Source of the DNA: Tragulus kanchil
Lineage: Eukaryota; Chordata; Mammalia; Artiodactyla; Tragulidae
DNA length: 64,000 bases
NCBI GenBank assembly: GCA_022376925.1
Contig: JAIOJX010000025.1
Span: 183,891,801-183,955,800 of the forward strand
Direction: 5' to 3'
Shown here: piece after piece, positions 20,206-31,785 of the stretch
Position numbering within the stretch: position 1 is the stretch's first letter
Layout of the letters: each line of letters begins with the position of its first letter
Position numbers and translations under genes: made by a program
Notes under the pieces: model-generated
What the model saw: only the letters and a program-made list of their open reading frames with translations
Databases searched by the model: none
What the model was told of the DNA's origin: nothing

Positions 20206-20675
20206 GACAGACGCAGTCCTTATTCACTTTCTAATAGGAGAAACAGATGAATTAATAGGATATTGCAATAAATTGGATGGGGCATGGGGGGTGGGCAGTT
20301 GCAAGTCATAGAAATACCTAAGATGGAAATTTTACCCAGGCTTGGGGAGCAGGGAAGGTTTCCTGGTGGAGGTGAATTCTGAGTTATACCTGAATCATGC
20401 CAAACCGCTTATAGGATGGTATAGAGGAGCAGAGAGAAGAAAGGAGAGATAGAGCCTCAGATCATGGAGTATGTAAAGACCATGGAAAAGACAGCAGGAA
20501 GTAAGTGTTCAACTAACTAAAGCAAGCTCCAATCTGTGTTGGCAAACAGGCCCACAGAAACTTGGAGAGGGATGATGGCCAGTCCATGAGTCACAAACCC
20601 AGCTCATGGGCAGATGAGCTTAGGCATCTCCACCCTCTCAGAGTCTTAAGTCTGCCTCGTCATCCTGGCCATTCA
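20206..20675. other. unique or ancient repeat-like sequence
   Basis: 'cagggaaggtttcctggtggaggtgaattctgagttatacctgaatcatg' resembles an old, widespread mammalian repeat whose name I cannot assign. No exon. Confidence 0.4.
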
Positions 20676-21165
20676 GTCAATTGAAACTGTGATGCCATTC
20701 AGTTGTCTCATCCTCTGTTGCCCCCTTCTTCTCCTGATCTCAGTCTCTTCCAACATCAGGGCCTTTTCCAATGAGTCAGCTCTTTGCATCAGGTGGCCAA
20801 AGTATTGGAGCTTCAGCTTCAGTTTTAGTCCTTCCAATGAGTATTCAGGTTTCACTTTCTTTAGGTTGACTGGTTTGAACTCCTTGCAGGCCAAATGACT
20901 CTCAAGAATCTTCTCCAGTAACACAGTTCAAAAGTATCAATTCTTTGGTGCTCTGCCTTACTTACGGTCCAACTCTCACATCCATACATGACTACTGGAA
21001 AGACCATAGCCTTGACTATAGAGATCTTTGTTGGCAAAGTGATGTCTTTGCTTTGTAATGTGCTGTCTATGTTTGTTTTCCAAGGGATCTTCCCAACCCA
21101 GGGGTCAAACCTGGGTCTCCCACATTGCAGGCAATTCCTTGCAGTCTGAGCCACCAGGGAAGTTC
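20676..21165 (-). mobile_element. ART2A segment, antisense (D8 copy 2)
   Basis: Duplicate of 19551-20040; the BovB tail end is missing because of the junction. Confidence 0.88.
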
Positions 21166-21168
21166 CAA

Positions 21169-21285
21169 ATTAGCCATAATATACATATATCCCCTCCCTC
21201 TTGAACCTCCCTCTCTCCTCCCACCCAATCCCACCTCTCTAGATTGTCATAGTACTTATGACTCCATTGTGTAAATTAAGTAATA
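21169..21285 (-). mobile_element. L1 3' UTR, antisense (D8 copy 2)
   Basis: Duplicate of 20044-20160. Confidence 0.75.
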
Positions 21286-21293
21286 GGAAATTT

Positions 21294-21330
<37 letters not shown>
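21294..21330. repeat. (TA)n microsatellite (D8 copy 2)
   Basis: Duplicate of 20168-20205. Confidence 0.95.
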
Positions 21331-22406
21331 GACAGACGCAGTCCTTATTCACTTTCTAATAGGAGAAACAGATGAATTAATAGGATATTGCAATAAATTG
21401 GATGGGGCATGGGGGGTGGGCAGTTGCAAGTCATAGAAATACCTAAGATGGAAATTTTACCCAGGCTTGGGGAGCAGGGAAGGTTTCCTGGTGGAGGTGA
21501 ATTCTGAGTTATACCTGAATCATGCCAAACCGCTTATAGGATGGTATAGAGGAGCAGAGAGAAGAAAGGAGAGATAGAGCCTCAGATCATGGAGTATGTA
21601 AAGACCATGGAAAAGACAGCAGGAAGTAAGTGTTCAACTAACTAAAGCAAGCTCCAATCTGTGTTGGCAAACAGGCCCACAGAAACTTGGAGAGGGATGA
21701 TGGCCAGTCCATGAGTCACAAACCCAGCTCATGGGCAGATGAGCTTAGGCATCTCCACCCTCTCAAGTCTATGTATTTGCTAAGCCCTTTCTTTGCTGGG
21801 CACCTCTCTTCTCCCAGCCTCTCCACTCCCTGGGATTCTCATCATGAATCCAACAGAAGCCCACTGTGTGACTTTGGGAAAGTTGTTTCATTATCTGTGC
21901 CTACATTTTTTGTCTATGGTGAAAGAATTAATGATCACCCTTTTTGTAAATGTTCTGAAAAATATAAAATCAGCAACAACATGGCAAGTGGGACCAGGGT
22001 CAGGAATGTATTGGAGAGAGACAGAAAGGACTAGAAGCAAAATGACTCTGGCAGAGGAAGGAAGGACTGGGGAAGCCTCTGTCTACTCAGTGTGCCCAGA
22101 GTTCCAAAGGACCTCTCAGCCACTGCCTCAGACTCCTCTGATTCCCTGGAGTCACTTCAATTAACTCTCATATGCTTGAGAGTCAATAAGGTCTAATGCC
22201 GTTGCAATCAAGAAAAGCTTGAGTTGAAGCTACATCCATGCGAAGCCAATGCCAAGTTACTTATTCTCTGTGAAGTTCCCCCGTATGTATGAAATGATAT
22301 ACATACCTGGCAATGTTGTTAGAACGACTGAATTATCAGATTTGTGGTTGCCAGAGGCAGTGGTTGGGAAGAGAGGATAGGAGTCACGGTCTCTAGTCTC
22401 TGGAAA
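21331..22406. other. unique sequence, partly duplicated
   Basis: 21331-21765 repeats 20206-20640; 21766-22406 is single-copy. Plus frames at 21687-22034 and 21793-22164 (115 and 123 codons) overlap each other and show no domain, so neither is called as a gene. Confidence 0.45.
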
Positions 22407-22611
22407 GTGAAAGTGTTAGTTGTTCAGTCATGTCCAACTCTTTGCGAACCCATGGACTATATCCCACCTGACTCTTCTGGCCATGGAATTCTCCAGGCAA
22501 GGATACTGGACTAGCCACTCTCTTCTCCAGGGGATCTTCCTGACCCAGAGATCGAACCCAGGTCTTGTACACTGCAAGCACATTCTTTACCATCTGAACC
22601 ACTGGGAGGGG
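22407..22611 (-). mobile_element. Bov-tA SINE, antisense
   Basis: Plus strand shows 'ttgttcagtcatgtccaactctttgcg', 'ccaggcaaggatactgga', 'ggggatcttcctgaccca' and ends near GAACCACTGGGAGGG, the complement of a diverged head. Confidence 0.9.
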
Positions 22612-23540
22612 AATGCAGATACAGCCAATGTACAGCCTGGTTGAGGAGCTGACCTCATCACACTGCTTCCTTCCTCAGATCTTTCAGCTCTATCTCCCAT
22701 TGATCAAAACTACCTGAATGCCTGGGACAAGAGAACTCACAGACGTAGCCCATACACAGTCCTGGACAGAGATGAGAGTGGGAAAGTACGGAGAGCAGAT
22801 CTGGAGGGATAAATGGAAAATTCTGCCTCCTTCTGGTCTCCACAGACCTTTAGGATGGATAACAGACCAGAAAAACATGCAAATGCATAATTGCAATCCA
22901 GGAATTGAATATAATCTTTGACAGAGAGGGAGAGGGAGAAACTAAGTTCAATGGAAGAACTAAATAAATCATCCCTAGGAGAGAGGCACCTGCATCTTTC
23001 CTTGAAGGACGAGTAGATCATCATTTGAGTAAGAGACAAATGGATAATATTTTTGAATCACCAAAGACATGGAAGTCTGAAATAATACAGAAAACTATAT
23101 ATTCATCAGGGTTAGTGTAGATTCTCCAGGGGCAAGCAGGTAGTGATAAGGTCGAGAAGTTAAACTGGGGCCAAACCCTGGAGAGGCCTATAAGTACTTT
23201 ATTAGGTAAAGACTGTTTTGTTCCCCCTAAGGCAAAGGAGAGACATTGAATAATTCTATAAGATTTTAATTTAAGAAACTTCCTCCTGTAAGTTGGGAAA
23301 ATGGATTAGAGAAATACGATTTGGTAGCAAAAGATCTTTTCAGAGACTGTTTCAATGGCTTGAGTGAGAACTAAGGATGATGTAGTGTAGGGAGAAGATC
23401 TGATCAAGCGCCCTGGATGTACAGGTAGAAACTGCAAAGCACATACAGATTGCTGGCTTGAAGCGGAGCCAGGACCACTTAGCAGGCTGAGGGCTCAATG
23501 AAAGGAAGGTCACTGCTAACAGCTTGTGATGATAAACAGT
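22612..23540. other. unique sequence in D9 copy 1
   Basis: Old repeat-like wording around 23140-23460 but no named family. No exon supported. Repeats at 23689-24618. Confidence 0.45.
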
Positions 23541-23557
23541 CGACATTTGCATCTTCT

Positions 23558-23688
23558 CCATGGAATTCTCCAGGCAAGGATACTGGACTAGCCACTCTCT
23601 TCTCCAGGGGATCTTCCTGACCCAGAGATCGAACCCAGGTCTTGTACACTGCAAGCACATTCTTTACCATCTGAACCACTGGGAGGGG
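23558..23688 (-). mobile_element. Bov-tA SINE, antisense, cut by D9 junction
   Basis: Duplicate of 22481-22611. Confidence 0.9.
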
Positions 23689-25043
23689 AATGCAGATACA
23701 GCCAATGTACAGCCTGGTTGAGGAGCTGACCTCATCACACTGCTTCCTTCCTCAGATCTTTCAGCTCTATCTCCCATTGATCAAAACTACCTGAATGCCT
23801 GGGACAAGAGAACTCACAGACGTAGCCCATACACAGTCCTGGACAGAGATGAGAGTGGGAAAGTACGGAGAGCAGATCTGGAGGGATAAATGGAAAATTC
23901 TGCCTCCTTCTGGTCTCCACAGACCTTTAGGATGGATAACAGACCAGAAAAACATGCAAATGCATAATTGCAATCCAGGAATTGAATATAATCTTTGACA
24001 GAGAGGGAGAGGGAGAAACTAAGTTCAATGGAAGAACTAAATAAATCATCCCTAGGAGAGAGGCACCTGCATCTTTCCTTGAAGGACGAGTAGATCATCA
24101 TTTGAGTAAGAGACAAATGGATAATATTTTTGAATCACCAAAGACATGGAAGTCTGAAATAATACAGAAAACTATATATTCATCAGGGTTAGTGTAGATT
24201 CTCCAGGGGCAAGCAGGTAGTGATAAGGTCGAGAAGTTAAACTGGGGCCAAACCCTGGAGAGGCCTATAAGTACTTTATTAGGTAAAGACTGTTTTGTTC
24301 CCCCTAAGGCAAAGGAGAGACATTGAATAATTCTATAAGATTTTAATTTAAGAAACTTCCTCCTGTAAGTTGGGAAAATGGATTAGAGAAATACGATTTG
24401 GTAGCAAAAGATCTTTTCAGAGACTGTTTCAATGGCTTGAGTGAGAACTAAGGATGATGTAGTGTAGGGAGAAGATCTGATCAAGCGCCCTGGATGTACA
24501 GGTAGAAACTGCAAAGCACATACAGATTGCTGGCTTGAAGCGGAGCCAGGACCACTTAGCAGGCTGAGGGCTCAATGAAAAGGAAGGTCACTGCTAACAG
24601 CTTGTGATGATAAACAGTACTTTGATACCTGGATATTTGGCAGTTGAAAAGACAGATGCTTTTCTAGAACAACACACCATAAGATATTCTTATCTTCTGA
24701 GAGAGAAGATTTAGGAGACACTCTTACTAGTTGGGTGTCGTATATGGGCTTCTAAATCTTTTATAAAACTGTAAGACAAGTAGAAAAAAGACAATTAGAT
24801 AATGGACCAATACATAATAAAGAAAACTAACTGCAATGGATGAACTTTTAAGCTGTATGGAAGATCTCTGTACCCTCAAGAGTGAACTCAGAGTAGTTAC
24901 AGGCATAATCATAGAAAACTGTCATTAGGGGTCCTGTAAGTACTATAAAGGAGGAAACTGACTCAGTTTGGGATTTATTTAGCTAACAAACCCTGATTTA
25001 ATACTTAGTATGTCCCAAGCACTATAAATCATAGTATTGTATT
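23689..25043. other. unique sequence
   Basis: 23689-24618 repeats 22612-23540. 24619-24849 is single-copy. Nothing recognised. Confidence 0.45.
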
Positions 25044-25226
25044 AGATAAAGAGCCCGCCTGCCAATGCAGATGTAAGAGACACTGACTCAGTCCCTAAGT
25101 CAGGAAGATCACCCGAAGGAGGGAATGGCAAGCCACTCCAGTATTCCTGCCTGGTAAATCCCATGGACAGAGGAGCCTGGCGGGCTGCAGGCCATGAGGT
25201 TGTAAAGAGGTGGACACAACTGAAGA
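25044..25226 (+). mobile_element. Bov-tA SINE, 5'-truncated
   Basis: Head lost; 'gcccgcctgccaatgcagatg', 'cactccagtattcctgcctgg', 'catggacagaggagcctggcg' and 'gaggtggacacaactgaag' are present. Confidence 0.9.
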
Positions 25227-25734
25227 TGCACATGTTATATTATCAGTCTATTTTGATCCTCATAAAAACTCTGCTACTATTATTATATTACTATAGTTTT
25301 CATAACATGGAAGGATTCTTCTTATTTTTCCTATTCCTGTCCAGGCTGGGTTGACATGAACAGCCATACAGTTCCTGCACCGTCCAAGTACGCCTGCGTT
25401 AAGAAATGAAACAAGACCAGAACCCTCCTTCCCACTGTGCGACTTGACACAGGCTGACATCTACCTAGAAAAAGAAACACATTTTGCTGTTCATACACCA
25501 GAAAAGTTGCCTCTCTCCTGATTCACACAGAGGCTGGAAGCTGACCCAAATTCAAATCCCATAGAGATCGGAGCCCTGGTCAGGATGCTGCTAGCTGACA
25601 CTAGGATCTCCACAGTCTGTCTAGCTCTCACTGGCCAATCAAAAGCCCCCATTCCAACGCTGGGAATCTAGTGCCCTGTCTCCTGTTGACCTTCTGCTCT
25701 GAATAGACTAATCATTCCAACCACAGTGAAAACT
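25227..25734. other. unique sequence
   Basis: No gene or repeat recognised. Duplicate at 26317-26825. Confidence 0.45.
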
Positions 25735-25898
25735 TCATGACTGCAGCCATGAAACTAAAAGACACTTGTTCCTTGGAAGAAAAGCTGTGACAAACCTAGA
25801 CAGCGTATTCAAAAGCAGAGACATCACTTTCCCAACAAAGGTCCATATAGTCAAAACTATGGGTTTTCTTGTAGTCATATCTGGATGTGCAAGTTGGA
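25735..25898 (+). mobile_element. BovB fragment, cut by D10 junction
   Basis: Duplicate of the start of 26826-27385. Confidence 0.88.
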
Positions 25899-26134
25899 AA
25901 AAACGCTATTTGACAGCGTACAATTAGATACCCCTTTTTTAAGCTGTATGGAAGATCTCTGTACCCTCAAGAGTGAACTCAGAGTAGTTACAGGCATAAT
26001 CATAGAAAACTGTCATTAGGGGTCCTGTAAGTACTATAAAGGAGGAAACTGACTCAGTTTGGGATTTATTTAGCTAACAAACCCTGATTTAATACTTAGT
26101 ATGTCCCAAGCACTATAAATCATAGTATTGTATT

Positions 26135-26316
26135 AGATAAAGAGCCCGCCTGCCAATGCAGATGTAAGAGACACTGACTCACTCCCTAAGTCAGGAAGAT
26201 CACCCGAAGGAGGAATGGCAAGCCACTCCAGTATTCCTGCCTGGTAAATCCCATGGACAGAGGAGCCTGGCGGGCTGCAGGCCATGAGGTTGTAAAGAGG
26301 TGGACACAACTGAAGA
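26135..26316 (+). mobile_element. Bov-tA SINE (D10 copy 2)
   Basis: Duplicate of 25044-25226 with one substitution (CTCACTCCC) and one G lost. Confidence 0.9.
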
Positions 26317-26825
26317 TGCACATGTTATATTATCAGTCTATTTTGATCCTCATAAAAACTCTGCTACTATTATTATATTACTATAGTTTTCATAACATGG
26401 AAGGATTCTTCTTATTTTTCCTATTCCTGTCCAGGCTGGGTTGACATGAACAGCCATACAGTTCCTGCACCGTCCAAGTACGCCTGCGTTAAGAAATGAA
26501 ACAAGACCAGAACCCTCCTTCCCACTGTGCGACTTGACACAGGCTGACATCTACCTAGAAAAAGAAACACATTTTGCTGTTCATACACCAGAAAAGTTGC
26601 CTCTCTCCTGATTCACACAGAGGCTGGAAGCTGACCCAAATTCAAATCCCATAGAGATCGGAGCCCTGGTCAGGATGCTGCTAGCTGACACTAGGATCTC
26701 CACAGTCTGTCTAGCTCTCACTGGCCAATCAAAAGCCCCCATTCCAACGCTGGGAATCTAGTGCCCTGTCTCCTGTTGACCTTCTGCTCTGAATAGACTA
26801 ATCATTCCAACCACAGTGAAAACTT

Positions 26826-27385
26826 CATGACTGCAGCCATGAAACTAAAAGACACTTGTTCCTTGGAAGAAAAGCTGTGACAAACCTAGACAGCGTATTC
26901 AAAAGCAGAGACATCACTTTCCCAACAAAGGTCCATATAGTCAAAACTATGGGTTTTCTTGTAGTCATATATGGATGTGCAAGTTGGACCATACAGAAGG
27001 CTGAGCATCAAAGAACTGATGTCTTTGAACTGTAGTGCTGCAAAACTCTTGAGAGTCCCTTGGTTTGCAAGGAGATCAAACCAGTCAATCTTAAGAAAAT
27101 TCAACCCTAAATATTCGTTGGAATGACTGATGCTGAAGCTGAAGCTCCAACGCTTTGGCCACTTGATGTGAAGAGACAATTCACTGGAAAAGACCCTGAT
27201 GGTGGGAAAGATTGAGGGCAGAAGGAGAAGGGAGCAACAGAAGATGAGATGGCATCACCGATACAATGGACATGAGTTTCAGCAAATTCTGGGAGATAGT
27301 GGAGGACAGGGGAGCCTGGTGTGCTGTAGTCCATAGGGTCACAGAGTCGAACATGATTTAACAACTGAACAACAACAACCCAACC
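26826..27385 (+). mobile_element. BovB 3' end, truncated
   Basis: 'gcagccatgaaactaaaagac', 'catatatggatgtgcaagttgg', 'gctccaacgctttggccac' and 'gggcagaaggagaaggg' lead to an ACAACAACAAC tail at 27369-27379. The reading frame is broken. Confidence 0.9.
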
Positions 27386-27466
27386 ACAAACCAATGATCA
27401 CACTGTCCTGCTAACCTCTCAAAGCATCAGTGTCCTATTAGGAGGTCCTAGGGTTAAGATGGCTGC

Positions 27467-28299
27467 AAAATCTACTCGATACTGAGTGATATATATTTGA
27501 TGTAGTCCTGCAACTCAAGGAGACCAGATAGGGAAAAACTATCTGGAAAGAATAGAATGGAACTCTCCATCAAATATTGCTAATGTAGATCATTTGGGAG
27601 GGGGAAGGAGGCTGCTACATGTATGAATTCACCAACCATTGCCTTACCTTGTCTCCCTCTTCCTGAGTTTGGAAACCTGACGTGCAGTCAGTTAGGACTC
27701 CTGTTCCCAGAAAGCGCTGAGCCAGAAAAAAGTCTTCACACAGCCTGAGGTTTCCAGGACCTCCTTCATAACGATACCACCTCATCTGTCCTCTGAACTC
27801 CAACTTCTGCAGCCCCGTCCAAGAGATGCGAGCTCTTTCTAATTCCAAATGTCAGGAAATGTGTCCTTGCTGAAAAAGACTCACTCTCTAGTGTTGGTTC
27901 TATGTGTCTTCTTCTCAGACAGATCAGAAATGGGTATTTCCTGCCATATCAATAAAGAAGGATGTCATAGCCAGCCCTCAGATGAAAATCAGATGTGACT
28001 TCAGCCCTTCAGCTGAAAATCTCTGAGCCTGGAAGGTGCCCAAGAAGAACGAGGCCTGCTGTCTGGCAACCATCAACCTTCTGCCACTCCCGAGAGCAAA
28101 CACTGAGGAACTAGGGGAGGGAAGATGCAAAGAAATAAAGGATACTGGCCCCAGACAGCTGAGATGCATATGAAAGGAATGATTTAAGTGAGCCCACACT
28201 CTTGCATCTTCCTATACATAGAAAAGTGCAAAATTTCTTAACTTGAGATATCTGGTTTTCCTTAATTAACAGTCATCTTTTGATGTTCAGACTATCTGT
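27467..28299. other. unique sequence
   Basis: Minus frames at 27615-27848 and 27978-28199 lack any domain. No gene called. Repeats at 28605-29435. Confidence 0.45.
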
Positions 28300-28493
28300 C
28301 CTTTGTTGCAAACTTCTATTAAACCTGACACCACCCCCACCTCCCCACCTCCACTGTCCACCCCCTCCTCCTAGGAGCAATTTTCTCAGAGTTCATTGAG
28401 ATGCTGTTCCTGGACTTGAACTCCTAAAATTGCTCACCAAATAAAACATAACTCTCAACTTCTAGACTGCATGTAATTTTTTCAGTCGACACA
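28300..28493 (+). mobile_element. endogenous retroviral LTR, 3' part
   Basis: Polyadenylation signal AATAAA at 28440-28445, a 'caactctcaact'-like motif shortly after it and an end near CAGTCGACA (28493). It is similar in order to the LTR at 29754-30261 (GGAGCA...CTCAGAG...GAGATGCTG...AATAAAAC...GTCGACA). Left border unclear. No gag, pol or env sequence is seen. Confidence 0.6.
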
Positions 28494-29435
28494 GATAGGC
28501 AAGATCAAGTTATTCATCTTGGGTGCTTAAGTTGAAAATATAGTAAAATCAGAACAACAAGGGGTTGGGGGTTGAATTGAGTTGAGTTCAATGCTGGAAT
28601 AGCCAAAATCTACTCGATACTGAGTGATATATATTTGATGTAGTCCTGCAACTCAAGGAGACCAGATAGGGAAAAACTATCTGGAAAGAATAGAATGGAA
28701 CTCTCCATCAAATATTGCTAATGTAGATCATTTGGGAGGGAAGGAGGCTGCTACATGTATGAATTCACCAACCATTGCCTTACCTTGTCTCCCTCTTCCT
28801 GAGTTTGGAAACCTGACGTGCAGTCAGTTAGGACTCCTGTTCCCAGAAAGCGCTGAGCCAGAAAAAAGTCTTCACACAGCCTGAGGTTTCCAGGACCTCC
28901 TTCATAACGATACCACCTCATCTGTCCTCTGAACTCCAACTTCTGCAGCCCCGTCCAAGAGATGCGAGCTCTTTCTAATTCCAAATGTCAGGAAATGTGT
29001 CCTTGCTGAAAAGACTCACTCTCTAGTGTTGGTTCTATGTGTCTTCTTCTCAGACAGATCAGAAATGGGTATTTCCTGCCATATCAATAAAGAAGGATGT
29101 CATAGCCAGCCCTCAGATGAAAATCAGATGTGACTTCAGCCCTTCAGCTGAAAATCTCTGAGCCTGGAAGGTGCCCAAGAAGAACGAGGCCTGCTGTCTG
29201 GCAACCATCAACCTTCTGCCACTCCCGAGAGCAAACACTGAGGAACTAGGGGAGGGAAGATGCAAAGAAATAAAGGATACTGGCCCCAGACAGCTGAGAT
29301 GCATATGAAAGGAATGATTTAAGTGAGCCCACACTCTTGCATCTTCCTATACATAGAAAAGTGCAAAATTTCTTAACTTGAGATATCTGGTTTTCCTTAA
29401 TTAACAGTCATCTTTTGATGTTCAGACTATCTGTC

Positions 29436-29628
29436 CTTTGTTGCAAACTTCTATTAAACCTGACACCACCCCCACCTCCCCACCTCCACTGTCCACCCCC
29501 TCCTCCTAGGAGCAATTTTCTCAGAGTTCATTGAGATGCTGTTCCTGGACTTGAACTCCTAAAATTGCTCACCAAATAAAACATAACTCTCAACTTCTAG
29601 ACTGCATGTAATTTTTTCAGTCGACACA
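29436..29628 (+). mobile_element. endogenous retroviral LTR, 3' part (D11 copy 2)
   Basis: Duplicate of 28300-28493; AATAAA at 29575-29580. Confidence 0.6.
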
Positions 29629-29753
29629 GATAGGCAAGATCAAGTTATTCATCTTGGGTGCTTAAGTTGAAAATATAGTAAAATCAGAACAACAAGGGGT
29701 TGGGGGTTGAATTGAGTTGAGTTCAATGCTGGAATAGCCACTTCCTGGCTATT

Positions 29754-30261
29754 TGTCTGTCAACTACAAACTGGCATTTACCAATTACATTACCAATGTC
29801 TGGACAACAAGGACATTTGCCATCTGCCTCTGCAGAGACCAGACCCTGTGCTGTTGAGAGCTGTTGACCTTCCATACCCCCTGATGGAGATCAGGGTTGG
29901 GTAGAGGCACTCTGTGCTCCAAGGAATCTGGTGGGGCAGGTCTTTAGATAGGTGGATGCTTTTAGAAACAGATTTTATTATCTCAATCCTTACATTTCCT
30001 CATATTTAGAAAAGCACTAAATTTCCTCATGGTGACATCAGATCCTCATAACTAACTGGGGACCCTTTGTAAAATGACTGTTTAATGATATAAAACTCCC
30101 CCTTCAGAAAAATCCTTAAATATTGACCCTCTTCCTGCTGCCTCTTTGGAGCAGTCTCTCAGAGCTATCTGGGGTGCTGCCTCCCAGGCTGCAGTCCTAA
30201 TTATGCCCCAAATAAAACTTAACCCACAACTCTCAAGTTGTTCATCTTTTTTAGTTGACAC
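29754..30261 (+). mobile_element. solo-type endogenous retroviral LTR
   Basis: TATA-like TATAAAA at 30089-30095, AATAAA at 30211-30216, and an end near TTAGTTGACA at 30260. The spacing (about 120 bp from TATA to poly(A) signal, then ~45 bp to the end) suits a class I LTR with a short R region. It resembles bovine LTRs I recall but I cannot name the subfamily. The left border is inferred from a TGTCTGTCAAC. No internal coding sequence is next to it. Confidence 0.65.
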
Positions 30262-30420
30262 GTCCTTGAGCACGTTATTTCACATGTCTGAATCTTAATT
30301 TCAAAGTATGTAATCTTGAGGCTGCCAATACTTATGGACAGGTATTGCTGGAAAGATGAAAGGATCCCCTATAAGAGGGTCTAGTGCAGTTGCTGGCAAA
30401 TATTAAGTACTTAATAAGGT
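30262..30420 (-). repeat. MIR-like repeat, antisense
   Basis: 'acgttatttcacatgtctgaatctt' and 'ggcaaatattaagtacttaata' loosely match antisense MIR. Weak. Confidence 0.4.
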
Positions 30421-30659
30421 ACTTGGAGGGACTGGAAGGATTTTTTCCTGTCCATATTTTTTTCCATGTCCTTAAAGAGCTTTCTCTTAGGTAGCAGAAC
30501 AGGGGACAGGAGGGAGAATTCGTTGGTGACCTCCCCAACCCAGCACTAGCCTAGAAAGGAATAGCATGGTTATGTGTGCTTTATTAAGTGTCCTTTGCCA
30601 TTATGATATTGTGACCTATAATAAGGAATATATTTGTGATCTTCATCCCAGTCCAGACA

Positions 30660-31276
30660 CAGAGTTCTTAAAAACCCTTGGAATTTCCTGAGAGAAGAGG
30701 GCAATAAAACTCTTTTTTTATGTTAATGAGGTGCCTTTTGAAAAGCCCCTGGGTAATTATAGGGACTGGTTGCCAGGGGTACAAACCAAGGTGAATGGAA
30801 GATTTGACTTTCAATCCCAACCCCAAAAACCCCCAAGAAAGAGGAAGAGGCTGGAGGTTGAGTTCCATCACCAATGGCCAATGATTTAATCAATCATGCC
30901 TAAGTAATGAAGCCTCCTTAAAACCCCAAGGGGAGATGGTTCAGAGACCTCCAGGTAGGTGATCCAGAATGTATCCATGTGCTGACAGGCTGGGGCCCCA
31001 AATCCATGCAGAGCGAAACTCCTGCATCTGAGATCTTTGAGTCCTTGCCTTAGGAATATTTTCATCCAACTGGAGATTCATATAACCAGTTTCCTGAATT
31101 CTAGGAGCTACCCTAGCAAATTAAGGGCACAAAGAGGGACACCCACAGAGGGTCATAGAAACCTCTATTTGTATCCAGTTGGTCAGAAATGCAAGCAACA
31201 ATGTGGACTTGTAATGGGTCTGAAATCAGTGCGGTCTTACGGGACTGAAGCCTGAGCCTGGGGAATCTGAGGCTGC
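30660..31276 (+). repeat. ancient LTR-like sequence
   Basis: 'aatgatttaatcaatcatgcctaagtaatgaagcctcc', 'accccaaggggagatgg', 'ctagcaaattaagggcac', 'cagttggtcagaaatgcaag' and 'gtggacttgtaatgggtctgaaat' appear in the order of an old mammalian LTR family that I cannot name with certainty. Diverged and non-coding; the frame at 31037-31255 is not a gene. Confidence 0.5.
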
Positions 31277-31287
31277 CATGCTCCATT

Positions 31288-31461
31288 CGCTACGACCCTC
31301 CTGACTGTAGCCCGCCAGGCTCCTCTGTCCATGGGACTCTCCAGGCAAGAATCCTGGAGTGGGTTGCCATGCTCTCCTCCAGGGGATCTCCCTGACCTAG
31401 GGATTCAACCCACGTCTGCACTGGCAGGTGAATTCTTTACTACTAGCACCATCCAGGCAAA
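31288..31461 (-). mobile_element. Bov-tA SINE, antisense
   Basis: 'gtagcccgccaggctcctctg', 'ccaggcaagaatcctggagtgg', 'ggggatctccctgacctaggg' and 'ggtgaattctttactactagc'. Outer edges diverged. Confidence 0.88.
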
Positions 31462-31785
31462 AATCAAAGCCTGCTGGAAAGATGAAAGGATCCCCTATAA
31501 GAGGGTCTAGTGCAGTTGCTGGCAAATATTAAGTACTTAATAAGGTACTTGGAGGGACTGGAAGGATTTTTTCCTGTCCATATTTTTTTCCATGTCCTTA
31601 AAGAGCTTTCTCTTAGGTAGCAGAACAGGGGACAGGAGGGAGAATTCGTTGGTGACCTCCCCAACCCAGCACTAGCCTAGAAAGGAATAGCATGGTTATG
31701 TGTGCTTTATTAAGTGTCCTTTGCCATTATGATATTGTGACCTATAATAAGGAATATATTTGTGATCTTCATCCCAGTCCAGACA

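Larger units (their letters stand above)
19551..21765. repeat. tandem direct duplication D8 (offset 1125 bp)
   Basis: Copy 1 is 19551-20640, filler 20641-20675, copy 2 20676-21765. The filler contains GCCTCGTCAT, the exact ten bases lying ~30-40 bp upstream of copy 1, followed by a corrupted run up to GTCAATTG. This is strong evidence that the filler is an error-rich tile start. Confidence 0.97.
22481..24618. repeat. tandem direct duplication D9 (unit 1077 bp)
   Basis: Copy 1 is 22481-23540, filler 23541-23557, copy 2 23558-24618. The filler ends CATCTTCT, a corrupted form of the ACTCTTCTGG preceding copy 1. One extra A (GAAAAGGAAGG) appears in copy 2. Confidence 0.97.
24850..26988. repeat. 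tandem direct duplication D10 (unit 1091 bp)
   Basis: Copy 1 is 24850-25898, filler 25899-25940, copy 2 25941-26988. The 42-base filler starts AAAAACGCTATTTGACAGCG and is AT-rich. Differences include CATATCTGG against CATATATGG just before the junction. Confidence 0.96.
27467..29739. repeat. tandem direct duplication D11 (unit 1138 bp)
   Basis: Copy 1 is 27467-28604 and copy 2 is 28605-29739, with no filler. Homopolymer differences: GGGAGGGGGAAGG against GGGAGGGAAGG and GAAAAAGAC against GAAAAGAC. Confidence 0.97.

Noticed and set aside
21687..22164. Overlapping 115- and 123-codon frames as genes
   Set aside because: They overlap in different phases, have no known domain and lack promoter or splice context.
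29754..30261. Complete endogenous provirus
   Set aside because: No internal retroviral coding sequence, primer-binding site or polypurine tract is seen next to the LTR.
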